From Acidaminococcaceae bacterium UBA2453 (GTDB taxonomy: Bacteria; Bacillota; Negativicutes; Acidaminococcales; Acidaminococcaceae): DNA of 11,232 nt. Location of the stretch: assembly GCA_002342505.1 (NCBI GenBank), contig DDQB01000063.1, forward strand, positions 6,852-18,083, in the 5' to 3' direction. Shown piece by piece: positions 1 through 6,702 of the stretch. The notes under the pieces are model-generated. The model was not told where the DNA came from. It saw only the letters and a program-made list of their open reading frames with translations, and did not search any database. Each line of letters opens with the position of its first letter. Within the stretch, counting starts at the first letter, position 1. The translations under genes were made by a program, and so were the position numbers.

Positions 1-584
1 GCGTCGATGCCGATGTGGGTCAGCAGCACGGTGAAATCAATGTCTTCTGTCCGGTATGCGTCGCAGATGCGTCCGACTTCTTTCGCGGCTTCCCGGATAT
101 CCACCAGCGTCCCTACCAGTTTTTCCAGCTTGGTCCTCTGTAACACTTCTTCTGTCAGGATTCCTATAAATAATATTTTCATGCCATCGATATGCAAAAT
201 TTTATGGGACCGGAACAGGCGCTTGCCATTACTTTTTATACACATATTGGCATTGATGATAGGAAAGTTGGCGCACTTTTCAAGAAACAGCAGATGGGCC
301 AGGCCGTAATCCACTTCATGATTCCCGATGGTCACCACATCCGGCGCCAGCAGATTCATGATCTCAATCGTGGATATGCCTTTAAACTCCGAATCGATCA
401 AAGATCCCTGGAACATATCGCCGGAAATGACGTAAACTACGTTTTTTTCTTCTCTGCGCACTTTGTTCACGTAACCGGACAGCATGGAAACGCCGCCAAC
501 CAGTTTATCATCAATTGAATCTACAAGAAAATCGCCGTGCAGATCGTTGGAATGAAGTAACGTAAGCTTTTTTAAATGTTTCAT
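1..584 (-). CDS. 5'-nucleotidase/UshA-type metallophosphatase, N-terminal part (cut by window edge)
   Basis: This is the first 194 codons of a calcineurin-like metallophosphatase; the rest lies beyond position 1. Visible motifs are HSNDLHG at residues 11-17 (the D-x-H metal site), SGDMFQG at 54-60, GNHEVDYG at 87-94 and LTHIG at 188-192. This order is typical of the UshA/CpdB/YfkN 5'-nucleotidase family, which hydrolyses nucleotides, cyclic nucleotides or UDP-sugars using two metal ions. The ATG at 584 is preceded by AAAGGAAG with normal spacing. The protein enters the catalytic domain almost at once and has no signal peptide or lipobox, whereas most UshA-family enzymes are exported, so this one may be cytoplasmic. 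It lies 114 bp downstream of another phosphatase gene on the same strand. The exact substrate cannot be told, and the C-terminal substrate-binding domain is not in the window. Confidence 0.9.
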   Translation of the reverse strand, partial: MKHLKKLTLLHSNDLHGDFLVDSIDDKLVGGVSMLSGYVNKVRREEKNVVYVISGDMFQGSLIDSEFKGISTIEIMNLLAPDVVTIGNHEVDYGLAHLLFLEKCANFPIINANMCIKSNGKRLFRSHKILHIDGMKILFIGILTEEVLQRTKLEKLVGTLVDIREAAKEVGRICDAYRTEDIDFTVLLTHIGID

Positions 585-698
585 CTAAAACTTCCTTTCG
601 TGGTTAGGAACTGACGCTTCAGCGGCGTGTAAATCGCTTATGCCTTCTGGCTATCGCTTATACAGAATAAGAGCGCTGCGTAATCCTTCAACGTTTCG

Positions 699-1409
699 TT
701 AAGCCTGCCACACGTATTTGGTGATCACATCGATGCAGGAAAGCCGCCCGCCTTCCAGACAGGCTCCTGTATCGCACAGAATGATATGATTGGGGCGGAT
801 GACGGGATACATGTCCCAGACAATGTCCTTAAACATATACTGCAGGTTCTGGATTGGCGTATGCCCGACGATAATAGTTTCTTTACCGTGATAGTAGTTA
901 TAAAATTTTTCCCGTATCCAGATCAGGTCTTTTTCCTGCTGCTGATCCAGCGGCAGATCCGGATCCACGCCCGCATGACAAAAATAATAGTCTCCGATGC
1001 GATAAAACAGCGGCAGGTTCCTGGCATAATCCAACCGGTGCCGTAACGCTTTCTGCCCCAGCGCCTGCAACTGCGGCAGGGTTTTATCCCCGCCGTAGAC
1101 AAGCCACTCGCTGGTACGGTTCAATAGCCGCACGTCCAGCTCATCTTTTGCCTGCGCCAGCGCGTCGTAATAATCCAGCATATGCCGTTCGTGATTTCCC
1201 ATCAGGTAGATCACAGACTCCGGATATTTTTTCTGCAGATGCATGACATAATCAAAACACTGCAGCGATTCGGATCCCCGGTCGATCAGGTCTCCAAGAA
1301 ATATCAGCCGGTCCATCTCAGGATCGAATTTAATGCTGCGCATCAGCTTTTTCAGTTTTCCGTACTGGCCGTGCACATCTCCTACGGCCATGATCCGACT
1401 TCCGATCAT
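699..1409 (-). CDS. PPP-family metallophosphatase (serine/threonine protein phosphatase / ApaH-like)
   Basis: This 236-residue protein has the full set of PPP phosphatase motifs: GDVHG at 10-14, GDLIDRG at 39-45, GNHE at 71-74, HAGVDP at 145-150, GHTP at 182-185 and a terminal CDTGACLEGG block at 212-221. Such enzymes bind two metal ions and hydrolyse phosphate esters. Family members act as Ser/Thr (or Tyr) protein phosphatases (PrpA/PrpB type) or as diadenosine tetraphosphatases (ApaH/PrpE type), and sequence reading alone does not separate these. There is no signal peptide, so it is cytoplasmic. The ATG at 1409 has a modest GAGG upstream. A second Met at residue 7 would also keep the whole domain. 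It may be co-transcribed with the 5'-nucleotidase-like gene downstream, since no clear terminator separates them. Confidence 0.9.
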   Translation of the reverse strand: MIGSRIMAVGDVHGQYGKLKKLMRSIKFDPEMDRLIFLGDLIDRGSESLQCFDYVMHLQKKYPESVIYLMGNHERHMLDYYDALAQAKDELDVRLLNRTSEWLVYGGDKTLPQLQALGQKALRHRLDYARNLPLFYRIGDYYFCHAGVDPDLPLDQQQEKDLIWIREKFYNYYHGKETIIVGHTPIQNLQYMFKDIVWDMYPVIRPNHIILCDTGACLEGGRLSCIDVITKYVWQA

Positions 1410-1467
1410 ATTACACGCCTCGCAATATTGTTCGTCGCAATAAAAATGTAAACATACGATCTGTTTC

Positions 1468-1476
1468 TGTTATAAT
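1468..1476 (+). promoter_or_regulatory. Extended -10 promoter for the His-tailed exported protein gene
   Basis: A perfect TGTTATAAT (TG at 1468-1469, TATAAT at 1471-1476) lies in the divergent intergenic region. No good -35 box sits 16-18 bp upstream, which fits an extended -10 promoter. Transcription would begin near 1483, giving an unusually long 5' leader of about 185 nt before the ATG at 1669. A second, weaker TATACT at 1545-1550 could give a shorter transcript. Confidence 0.5.
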
Positions 1477-1668
1477 TTTAACCGATTTTTACTTAATAGT
1501 AAAATAAAAGAGGAATTTGTCATAGTTTCGTCAAATATTATTTCTATACTGAGCGCAGGAAAACATTAAAGAATTCGAATGTGATTTCTTTGAATAATCC
1601 TGTTAAAAAAAAAACGGATCTTATTTTGCAATCGGATTCGCTGATTAAGCTACAGGGAGGTCACGCCC

Positions 1669-2556
1669 ATGAAAAAATGGAAAAAAACTGCATTGGGTTT
1701 TCTGGCGGTTTCTGTTTTTACGGCAGGTCTTGCATTCCCCTTTTCTGCCGATGCCAAGGCGATCAATCAAACTATAACGCCCAAATCGACGGACACAGTC
1801 TATAAAGACGGCTCTGTCTTCTCATCTGCCCGATCTGAAAAGATGCGACTTGCGGCCAAAGAACAGGCGCTGGCAAAATATTATATCACCAGCGGGAAAA
1901 AGCTGGATAAAGCTGTTGCCCTGCTGGAAGGTCTGCCTTCCGAAAAAACCGGTTTGGACAGCAGCGCTCCCTATTTCTATCGCATGGATAAAAGCCTGAC
2001 AGGGAATTATTTTCATCACGTAAAAGTGTTTAATCCGGATATGGAAACCCAGGTGGGAGAATATTATCTGGCAAAGGACGACAGCTGCGTATTCCGGCGT
2101 CTGTCAGATAACGGGGATTTTGAACTTCTGGAAGGCAGCACAGAAAAACTGCTGAAAAAGGTGGAAGTATTTCCCACCAACTACATCATCCCGCTTCACG
2201 GCGCCGGCAAAGTGCTGGTACGGGTGCCAGGCAATCTTCCCTACGACCTGACCATCACCAGCCTGAACGAAAATATCGCGAAAGTGAACAATGAAAACGG
2301 CCAGCTGACCGTAACCGGCAATGCCCGGGGTTATGCCGATGTACTGGTAGAAGTAGAAATCGGAGGATATGTAAAAAGCGCCAAGATCCGTTACGCCGTG
2401 ATGGATGAACGGGATATAGCCGTCTATGAAGCGCGTCGGGCGTATGTTCCGCCTCCAATCGTAATCGGTATGAGCTGGGGCTGGGGACATCACCACCATG
2501 GAGGTCCGCATCACCACCACAGAGGCCACGGACCGCACGGACACCATCGCAGATAA
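1669..2556 (+). CDS. Exported protein with Ig-like (BIG2-like) segment and histidine-rich C-terminal tail
   Basis: This 295-residue protein starts at an ATG preceded by GGGAGGT at 1655-1661. Residues 1-29 form a Sec signal peptide: a lysine-rich start, a hydrophobic core at about 8-25 and a likely ADA|KA cleavage site. Residues 60-160 form a soluble domain I do not recognise. Residues 164-245 read like a bacterial Ig-like/pilus-assembly-type beta domain ('NYIIPLHGAGKVLVRVPG', then 'SLNENIAKVNNENGQLTVTG'). After a proline break (PPP at 261-263) and a Trp/Gly stretch (MSWGWG), residues 274-293 hold twelve histidines in two HHHH blocks plus single and double His, ending in RR. The tail could bind nickel, zinc or copper, but that is inference. 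It is probably periplasmic or surface-located. The gene stands alone, divergent from the phosphatase and closed by a hairpin. I cannot name a specific function. Confidence 0.85.
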   Translation: MKKWKKTALGFLAVSVFTAGLAFPFSADAKAINQTITPKSTDTVYKDGSVFSSARSEKMRLAAKEQALAKYYITSGKKLDKAVALLEGLPSEKTGLDSSAPYFYRMDKSLTGNYFHHVKVFNPDMETQVGEYYLAKDDSCVFRRLSDNGDFELLEGSTEKLLKKVEVFPTNYIIPLHGAGKVLVRVPGNLPYDLTITSLNENIAKVNNENGQLTVTGNARGYADVLVEVEIGGYVKSAKIRYAVMDERDIAVYEARRAYVPPPIVIGMSWGWGHHHHGGPHHHHRGHGPHGHHRR

Positions 2557-2568
2557 AGATAAAAGTTA

Positions 2569-2609
2569 TAACGGTTCTGCATGCTGTAAAGCAGTGTGCA
2601 GAACCGTTA
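2569..2609 (+). terminator. Long hairpin terminator after the His-tailed protein gene
   Basis: AACGGTTCTGCA at 2570-2581 pairs perfectly with TGCAGAACCGTT at 2597-2608, with an extra T-A pair outside. Pairing continues inward through a partly wobble-paired stem to an AAA loop at 2588-2590, giving about 18-19 pairs in all. The following CTATTTTATG is only moderately T-rich. The position 13 bp after the stop codon fits intrinsic termination. Confidence 0.7.
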
Positions 2610-2657
2610 CTATTTTATGCAATTCCTATTTAAACTCCTGTACTTCACACCAATTCA

Positions 2658-2666
2658 TGGTATAAT
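2658..2666 (+). promoter_or_regulatory. Extended -10 promoter for the C_GCAxxG_C_C protein gene
   Basis: TGGTATAAT (TG at 2658-2659, consensus TATAAT at 2661-2666) lies 56 bp before the chosen ATG. No clear -35 box is seen at the usual distance. Its position downstream of the Met at 2596 is one reason to reject that longer start. Confidence 0.6.
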
Positions 2667-2721
2667 AATAACAAGCAAGTTTCTCTCGTTCCGTATTTTA
2701 AAATCAAAAAGGAGGATCATC

Positions 2722-3234
2722 ATGGAAGAAAAGAAAATTTATACAGAAGAAGAAATTGAACAGTTGGCTGAAAAAGCATCCCAAAATGCCATGGAACATT
2801 TTAAACACGGACTGAACTGTGGCGAATGCGTGCTACAGGGATTCCTGGATCTGGGCATCAGCGAATATCCTCCAGAAATCATTGCGCTGGTCTCCGGCAT
2901 GGGCGGCGGTATGGGCTTCACAAAACACACCTGTGGCGCAGTAAACGCCGGCATGGTCGTCATCGGAAGCAAACAGGGCCGCAAAAATCCGTATGCAAAA
3001 GAGACGTTTGCGGAACGGGTGGACGAACTGCACCACGAAGGCACCGGAATCTATCCGCGTCACGGCGAATATGTAAAAAAATGTATCACAGAATACGGTA
3101 CCATCGAATGCCGCGACCTGTGCTTCCCATTTGATGAATCCACAAAGGAAGGCGCTAAAGACCGGGCCCGCAACTGCAAAAAGATTATCGGTTTCTGTGC
3201 GAAAGAAGCAACGAAAGCTGCGCTGAAAAAATAG
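2722..3234 (+). CDS. C_GCAxxG_C_C family cysteine-rich (putative redox) protein
   Basis: This 170-residue soluble protein belongs to the C_GCAxxG_C_C family, named for its spaced cysteines and Gly-Cys-Ala motif. Here the signature is C33-x-x-C36, GMGGGMGF at 59-66, C71-GAVNAG, and C111, C120, C124, C142 and C149 towards the C-terminus. The family is widespread in anaerobes and often sits near redox or electron-transfer genes; the biochemical role is not established and thiol redox or metal binding is inferred from the cysteines. I chose ATG 2722 because GGAGG at 2711-2715 precedes it and a TATAAT box lies between it and the more upstream Met at 2596. That longer start would put the coding region inside the previous terminator. 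The next gene downstream is another thiol-redox protein, but two hairpins separate them. Confidence 0.88.
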   Translation: MEEKKIYTEEEIEQLAEKASQNAMEHFKHGLNCGECVLQGFLDLGISEYPPEIIALVSGMGGGMGFTKHTCGAVNAGMVVIGSKQGRKNPYAKETFAERVDELHHEGTGIYPRHGEYVKKCITEYGTIECRDLCFPFDESTKEGAKDRARNCKKIIGFCAKEATKAALKK

Positions 3235-3249
3235 TGAATTTTACTTACC

Positions 3250-3283
3250 GGTTCCCACAAATCAGAAGGAACCAGATTTTTTC
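3250..3283 (+). terminator. Hairpin terminator (first of two) after the C_GCAxxG_C_C gene
   Basis: GGTTCC at 3250-3255 pairs with GGAACC at 3268-3273 across a 12-nt loop and is followed by AGATTTTTTC. The stem is short, but the T-run is good. Confidence 0.5.
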
Positions 3284-3290
3284 ATAACAA

Positions 3291-3325
3291 ACCGGTATCA
3301 GCCTGCACTGATACCGGTATTTTAA
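3291..3325 (+). terminator. Hairpin terminator (second of two) before the CoA-disulfide reductase gene
   Basis: ACCGGTATCAG at 3291-3301 pairs perfectly with CTGATACCGGT at 3308-3318 around the loop CCTGCA, and ATTTTAAA follows. With the weaker hairpin just upstream it should separate the transcript of the C_GCAxxG_C_C gene from the reductase gene. Confidence 0.72.
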
Positions 3326-3339
3326 ACATTTGAACCTGA

Positions 3340-3380
3340 AGAAGCGCTGATTATTCATCTGCACGCTTGTCGGCGCTTCT
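3340..3380 (+). promoter_or_regulatory. Inverted repeat in the upstream region of the CoA-disulfide reductase gene
   Basis: AGAAGCGC at 3340-3347 and GCGCTTCT at 3373-3380 form a perfect 8-bp inverted repeat with a 25-nt spacer, ending 15 bp before the GGAGG that serves the GTG start. A weak promoter candidate overlaps it (TTGAAC at 3330-3335, TATTCA at 3352-3357). It could be an operator or a 5'-UTR hairpin; the sequence alone does not decide. Confidence 0.35.
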
Positions 3381-3408
3381 CTTACTGATGTAACCGGAGG
3401 AAAACAAA

Positions 3409-5106
3409 GTGAGCAAACGAATTTTGGTAATAGGCGGTGTGGCCGGCGGCGCTTCTGCAGCCGCCCGGGCCCGTCGTCTGGATGAACAGGCGGATATCAT
3501 TATTTTTGAACGGGGGCCTCACGTTTCTTTTTCTAACTGCGCGCTCCCCTATTTTCTGAGCCGTACCGTGGCAGACAGCGCCGATCTGGTAATGATGGAT
3601 CCGGTCCAGTTTAAAAAGAAATATAATATCGAAGTCCGTACGGAACAGGAAGTAACAGCCATCAACCGGTCGGAAAAAACGGTAACCGTCAGAAACTTAA
3701 CTGAAGGCAAAGAATATACAGAACGCTATGACGTGCTGATTCTTTCACCCGGCGGCGAACCGGTGATGCCCGCCGCAATCGAAGGCATCCGAAATGAAAA
3801 CGTATTCGGCATCCGCAATGTGGTGGATATCGTTAAATTAGACGATTACCTGCGCTCCCATAAAGCAACGGACGTTGCCGTGGTGGGCGGCGGTTTCATT
3901 GGTTGCGAAATTGCGGAAAACCTTATCCACGCAGGTTATCAGGTAACGCTCATAGAAACCATGGATCAGGTGATGACGCCTTTTGATTTTGATATGGCGC
4001 AGATCCTGCACAAAGAAATGATAGATAAAGGGATTACGCTGATACTGAAAGATGGCGTGCAAAAGATTGGTCAAGATTCAGTTTTTCTTGCCAGCGGCAG
4101 ACAGGTTAAGGCACAGGCTGTCGTCATGGCGGTCGGTATCCGTCCGGAAACCGCATTGGCGAAAAACGCGGGTCTTGCCATTGGCGACACAGGCGGGATC
4201 AAAGTCAACGCTAATTTCCAGACCAGCGACCTTTCCATCTACGCTGTAGGCGATGCCATTGAAGTATTCAGCCGTCTTACACACAAGCCCATGCGTCTGG
4301 CTCTCGCCTGGCCTGCCCAAATGGAAGCCCGCGCCGCCGCCGATCATATCTACGGCCTTCGCAATCAGCAGAAAGGATTCCTCGGTTCTTCTGTGATCCG
4401 TATCTTTGATCTGCTGGCAGCCAGCACCGGACTGAATGAAAAAACAGCTAAAGCAGAACATATCCCGTATGAAACGGCGTATGTCATTCCTTCAGATAAG
4501 GTCAGCCTGATGCCGGACGCCCACCCCATCCATCTGAAAGTGCTCTTTGAAACGCCTACGGGCCGTCTGTTGGGCGCTCAGGCCATTGGTAAAGGCGAGG
4601 CGGACCGTCGGATCGATGTCATCGCAGCCTTGATTTCCATGAACGGCACACTGGAAGATTTAAAGAACGCAGAGCTTTGTTACGCGCCGGTGGTGAGCAC
4701 CGCCAAAGATGCCACAAACATGGCAGCGCTGGTGGGCCTGAACCTGTTGCATGGCGCATACCGTCAGGTTCCTCTGACAAAAGTCCGGGAACTGGTAGAA
4801 ACAAAGGCCTGCATCATTGACGTGCGGGAACCCGGCGAATATAACGCCGGACACCTGATAAACGCAGTCAACATTCCCTTAAGCCAGCTGCGCCAGCGTA
4901 TGGATGAAATCCCGAAAGATCGTCCTGTTTACTTGCACTGCCGTTCCAGCCAGCGCAGTTATAACGCAGTAATGGCCCTGCAACACTGCGGATTCACCAA
5001 TGTTTATAACATTGCAGGTTCCTATCTGGCCATCTGCTTATATGAATATCCGCAGGATGTGTTGTTTGGCAGAGAAAAAATCGTAACGGAATATAATTTT
5101 AAATAA
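3409..5106 (+). CDS. CoA-disulfide reductase / NADH-dependent persulfide reductase with C-terminal rhodanese domain
   Basis: This 565-residue fusion begins at GTG, with GGAGG at 3396-3400 eight bases upstream. Residues 4-20 are the FAD-binding Rossmann motif (VIGGVAGGASAAARAR). SNCALPY at 42-48 carries C44, the single active-site cysteine typical of CoA-disulfide reductases. VVGGGFIGCEIAE at 158-170 is the second Rossmann motif, and E183 at the end of its second strand suggests NADH rather than NADPH. YAVGDA at 278-283 closes the FAD site, and AELCYAP at 421-427 holds the tyrosine expected in the dimer-interface active site. Residues 455-550 are a rhodanese domain (DVREPGEYNAGH at 471-482, catalytic C511 in HCRSSQRS). 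This architecture is known from CoADR-RHD and Npsr enzymes, which reduce CoA disulfide, polysulfides or CoA persulfide. It is cytoplasmic. A role in sulfane-sulfur or oxidative stress handling is likely. Confidence 0.92.
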   Translation: MSKRILVIGGVAGGASAAARARRLDEQADIIIFERGPHVSFSNCALPYFLSRTVADSADLVMMDPVQFKKKYNIEVRTEQEVTAINRSEKTVTVRNLTEGKEYTERYDVLILSPGGEPVMPAAIEGIRNENVFGIRNVVDIVKLDDYLRSHKATDVAVVGGGFIGCEIAENLIHAGYQVTLIETMDQVMTPFDFDMAQILHKEMIDKGITLILKDGVQKIGQDSVFLASGRQVKAQAVVMAVGIRPETALAKNAGLAIGDTGGIKVNANFQTSDLSIYAVGDAIEVFSRLTHKPMRLALAWPAQMEARAAADHIYGLRNQQKGFLGSSVIRIFDLLAASTGLNEKTAKAEHIPYETAYVIPSDKVSLMPDAHPIHLKVLFETPTGRLLGAQAIGKGEADRRIDVIAALISMNGTLEDLKNAELCYAPVVSTAKDATNMAALVGLNLLHGAYRQVPLTKVRELVETKACIIDVREPGEYNAGHLINAVNIPLSQLRQRMDEIPKDRPVYLHCRSSQRSYNAVMALQHCGFTNVYNIAGSYLAICLYEYPQDVLFGREKIVTEYNFK

Positions 5107-5154
5107 GTTGCAGAAAGCGTACAGATTTATCTTTTTTTATAAGTTATTTTCCTG

Positions 5155-5160
5155 TATAAT
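5155..5160 (+). promoter_or_regulatory. Possible -10 box for the pyridoxal kinase gene
   Basis: A consensus TATAAT at 5155-5160, directly preceded by TG, lies 61 bp upstream of the start codon in a very T-rich stretch. No convincing -35 box is visible. No terminator hairpin is seen between the reductase stop and this point, so read-through from the reductase gene is also possible. Confidence 0.45.
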
Positions 5161-5220
5161 AAGATATACGGCGTATTTAATGCCGTGGAAAAAGATACGT
5201 AAATTGAGGGGGAACAGAGT

Positions 5221-6024
5221 ATGACAATGTATAAAGCGATGACCATTGCCGGTTCCGATACAAGCGGCGGCGCCGGTATGGAGGCAGATCTGAAGACATT
5301 TCAGGAGCTGGGCGTATACGGGATGACCGCGCTGACCTGCATCGTAGCACAAAACCCGAATGCGGACTGGGCACATGAAATTTATCCTATAGAGGAAACC
5401 ACGATTGAAAAACAGCTGACCACGATCCTGCAGGGAATCGGCTGCGAAGCCATAAAGACCGGTATGCTGGGAAGCGCAGCGCTGGTGGAACTGGTGGCGA
5501 ACACAATTGACAAATACAATCTGAAAAACGTAGTCATCGATCCGGTCATGGTCTGCAAGGGCATTGATACCATCATGGTTCCGGAAGCAGCAAAAGCGAC
5601 AAAAGAACTGCTGGTCAAACGGGCTCTGGTGATGACGCCTAACTTGTTGGAAGCAGCGTATCTGGCAGATATGCCCGGCATAACAAATGTAGACGAAATG
5701 AAACAGGCCGCTGCTACGATCCATGACAACGGCTGCCGCTACGTCATTATAAAAGCGGGCGACCGACTGCCCGGCGACGAAGCGCTTGAAATCGTGTACG
5801 ACGGTAAACACTTTACAGAAAAACATCATCCGAAAATTTCCGGATCATATAATCACGGCGCAGGCTGCACGTTCTCGGCCGCCATAACGGCTTCGCTGGC
5901 TAAAGGAATGGATATAAACGCTTCGCTGGAAACGGCGGAACATTTTATCGCTTCCGCATTGCGCGGCTCCTTCTGTCTGAATCAGTGGTCCGGCGCATTA
6001 AAGCACTGCGCCTGGAGAGAATAA
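5221..6024 (+). CDS. pdxK: Pyridoxal (pyridoxine/pyridoxamine) kinase of the ThiD-like, dual-cysteine type
   Basis: This 267-residue ribokinase-fold enzyme has GSDTSGGAGMEADLKTF at 11-27, the substrate and phosphate-binding start of the ThiD family, and NHGAGCTFSAA at 211-221, the anion-hole/catalytic motif. Automated annotation would probably call it ThiD (HMP/HMP-P kinase). I prefer pyridoxal kinase because it carries both cysteines of the Firmicute CC-type pyridoxal kinases: C112 in DPVMVCKG and C216 in HGAGC. In that group one cysteine forms a hemithioacetal with the pyridoxal aldehyde. If translation begins at Met3 (5227), the two fall at 110 and 214, the numbering I recall for the S. 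aureus enzyme. The wording around GSDTSGGAG, PVMVCKG and NHGAGC also resembles B. subtilis and S. aureus PdxK. GAGGGGG just upstream supports ATG 5221. No thiamine genes are nearby. It would phosphorylate salvaged vitamin B6 in the cytoplasm. Confidence 0.82.
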   Translation: MTMYKAMTIAGSDTSGGAGMEADLKTFQELGVYGMTALTCIVAQNPNADWAHEIYPIEETTIEKQLTTILQGIGCEAIKTGMLGSAALVELVANTIDKYNLKNVVIDPVMVCKGIDTIMVPEAAKATKELLVKRALVMTPNLLEAAYLADMPGITNVDEMKQAAATIHDNGCRYVIIKAGDRLPGDEALEIVYDGKHFTEKHHPKISGSYNHGAGCTFSAAITASLAKGMDINASLETAEHFIASALRGSFCLNQWSGALKHCAWRE

Positions 6025-6096
6025 CAGCTTTGCCTGCATTTCTTCCTGCCTATCACGATAAAACTTTTTTTGAAAACAAAAAGCAGAAAAAATTTA

Positions 6097-6140
6097 GCAC
6101 GCAACGTTCTTTTCGAATGCTGCGTGCATTTTCTTTTCTC
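6097..6140 (+). terminator. Hairpin terminator after the pyridoxal kinase gene
   Basis: GCACGCA at 6097-6103 pairs with TGCGTGC at 6121-6127. After one mismatch, five further pairs (one wobble) close on a TTTTC loop at 6110-6114. ATTTTCTTTTCT follows. It sits between convergent genes and ends plus-strand transcription. Confidence 0.72.
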
Positions 6141-6221
6141 TGCAACCGTATTGTATTACTATCAGATTTTTCCCTGCAATCGTTTTGCTGTCGGTAAGTT
6201 ACAGGTTTTTACAAAAAAGTG

Positions 6222-6584
6222 TTATCGTTCCGGTAAAATTTCCAGCCAGTAGTTGTCCGGGTCGCTGATAAAATAAATACCCATAGCCGGATTTTCGAAG
6301 CAGATGCATCCCATCTTCTTATGCTTTTCATGGAGACTTTCAAAATCATCCGTCACAAAAGCCAGATGGAATTCATCTTCTCCCAGATCATAGGGTTCCG
6401 TACGGTCTTTTAACCACGTCAGTTCCAGCAGATGCGGCGTCTCTCCATTGTCTCCCAGATACACCAGTGTAAAGTCCGGTTTCTCTACCCTTCTGACTTC
6501 TGTCAGGTTCAACGCGTCTTTGTAAAACTGCAAACTCTTTTCTAAATTCAGGACATTAAAATTGTTATGGGCAAATTTGATCAT
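6222..6584 (-). CDS. Glyoxalase I-like VOC family protein (putative lactoylglutathione lyase)
   Basis: This 120-residue protein has the two beta-alpha-beta-beta-beta modules of the vicinal oxygen chelate fold. The four metal ligands of bacterial glyoxalase I can be placed: H6 (FAHNNFNV), E54 (HLLELT), H73 (FHLAF) and E115 (NYWLEIL). The arrangement and length are close to GloA, which isomerises the methylglyoxal-glutathione hemithioacetal to S-lactoylglutathione. Other VOC enzymes share this scaffold, so the substrate is not certain, and whether this organism makes glutathione or uses another thiol is unknown. The start at 6584 has GGAGG seven bases upstream. It is 118 bp downstream of the AbrB-family gene on the same strand and convergent with the kinase. 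Confidence 0.85.
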   Translation of the reverse strand: MIKFAHNNFNVLNLEKSLQFYKDALNLTEVRRVEKPDFTLVYLGDNGETPHLLELTWLKDRTEPYDLGEDEFHLAFVTDDFESLHEKHKKMGCICFENPAMGIYFISDPDNYWLEILPER

Positions 6585-6702
6585 GATAACGCCTCCATTT
6601 CCTTACAAAACACAAAATTTTACTGCTCCGACAGCGGATAGTTTTTTAATGCTATAAACCATAGTACCTCATCATTGTACTCCGGTTAAACAAACTTGCT
6701 GT

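Noticed and set aside
633..661. Direct repeat ATCGCTTAT at 633-641 and 653-661 between the two phosphatase genes
   Set aside because: It is only 9 bp, present twice, with no further copies or flanking element; too little for a repeat call, and no terminator hairpin is seen here.
2104..2547. 147-codon minus-strand open frame over the His-tailed protein gene
   Set aside because: It is antisense to a gene with a signal peptide and strong ribosome binding site; its own start is the reverse of the His codons and looks artificial.
2596..2721. N-terminal extension of the C_GCAxxG_C_C protein starting at ATG 2596
   Set aside because: This start lies inside the preceding terminator hairpin and upstream of the TATAAT box at 2661-2666; the start at 2722 has a perfect GGAGG.
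5137..5829. 230-codon open frame on the minus strand
   Set aside because: It lies antisense over the pyridoxal kinase gene, whose protein has clear family motifs; the antisense product is His/Phe/Cys-rich and has no ribosome binding site.
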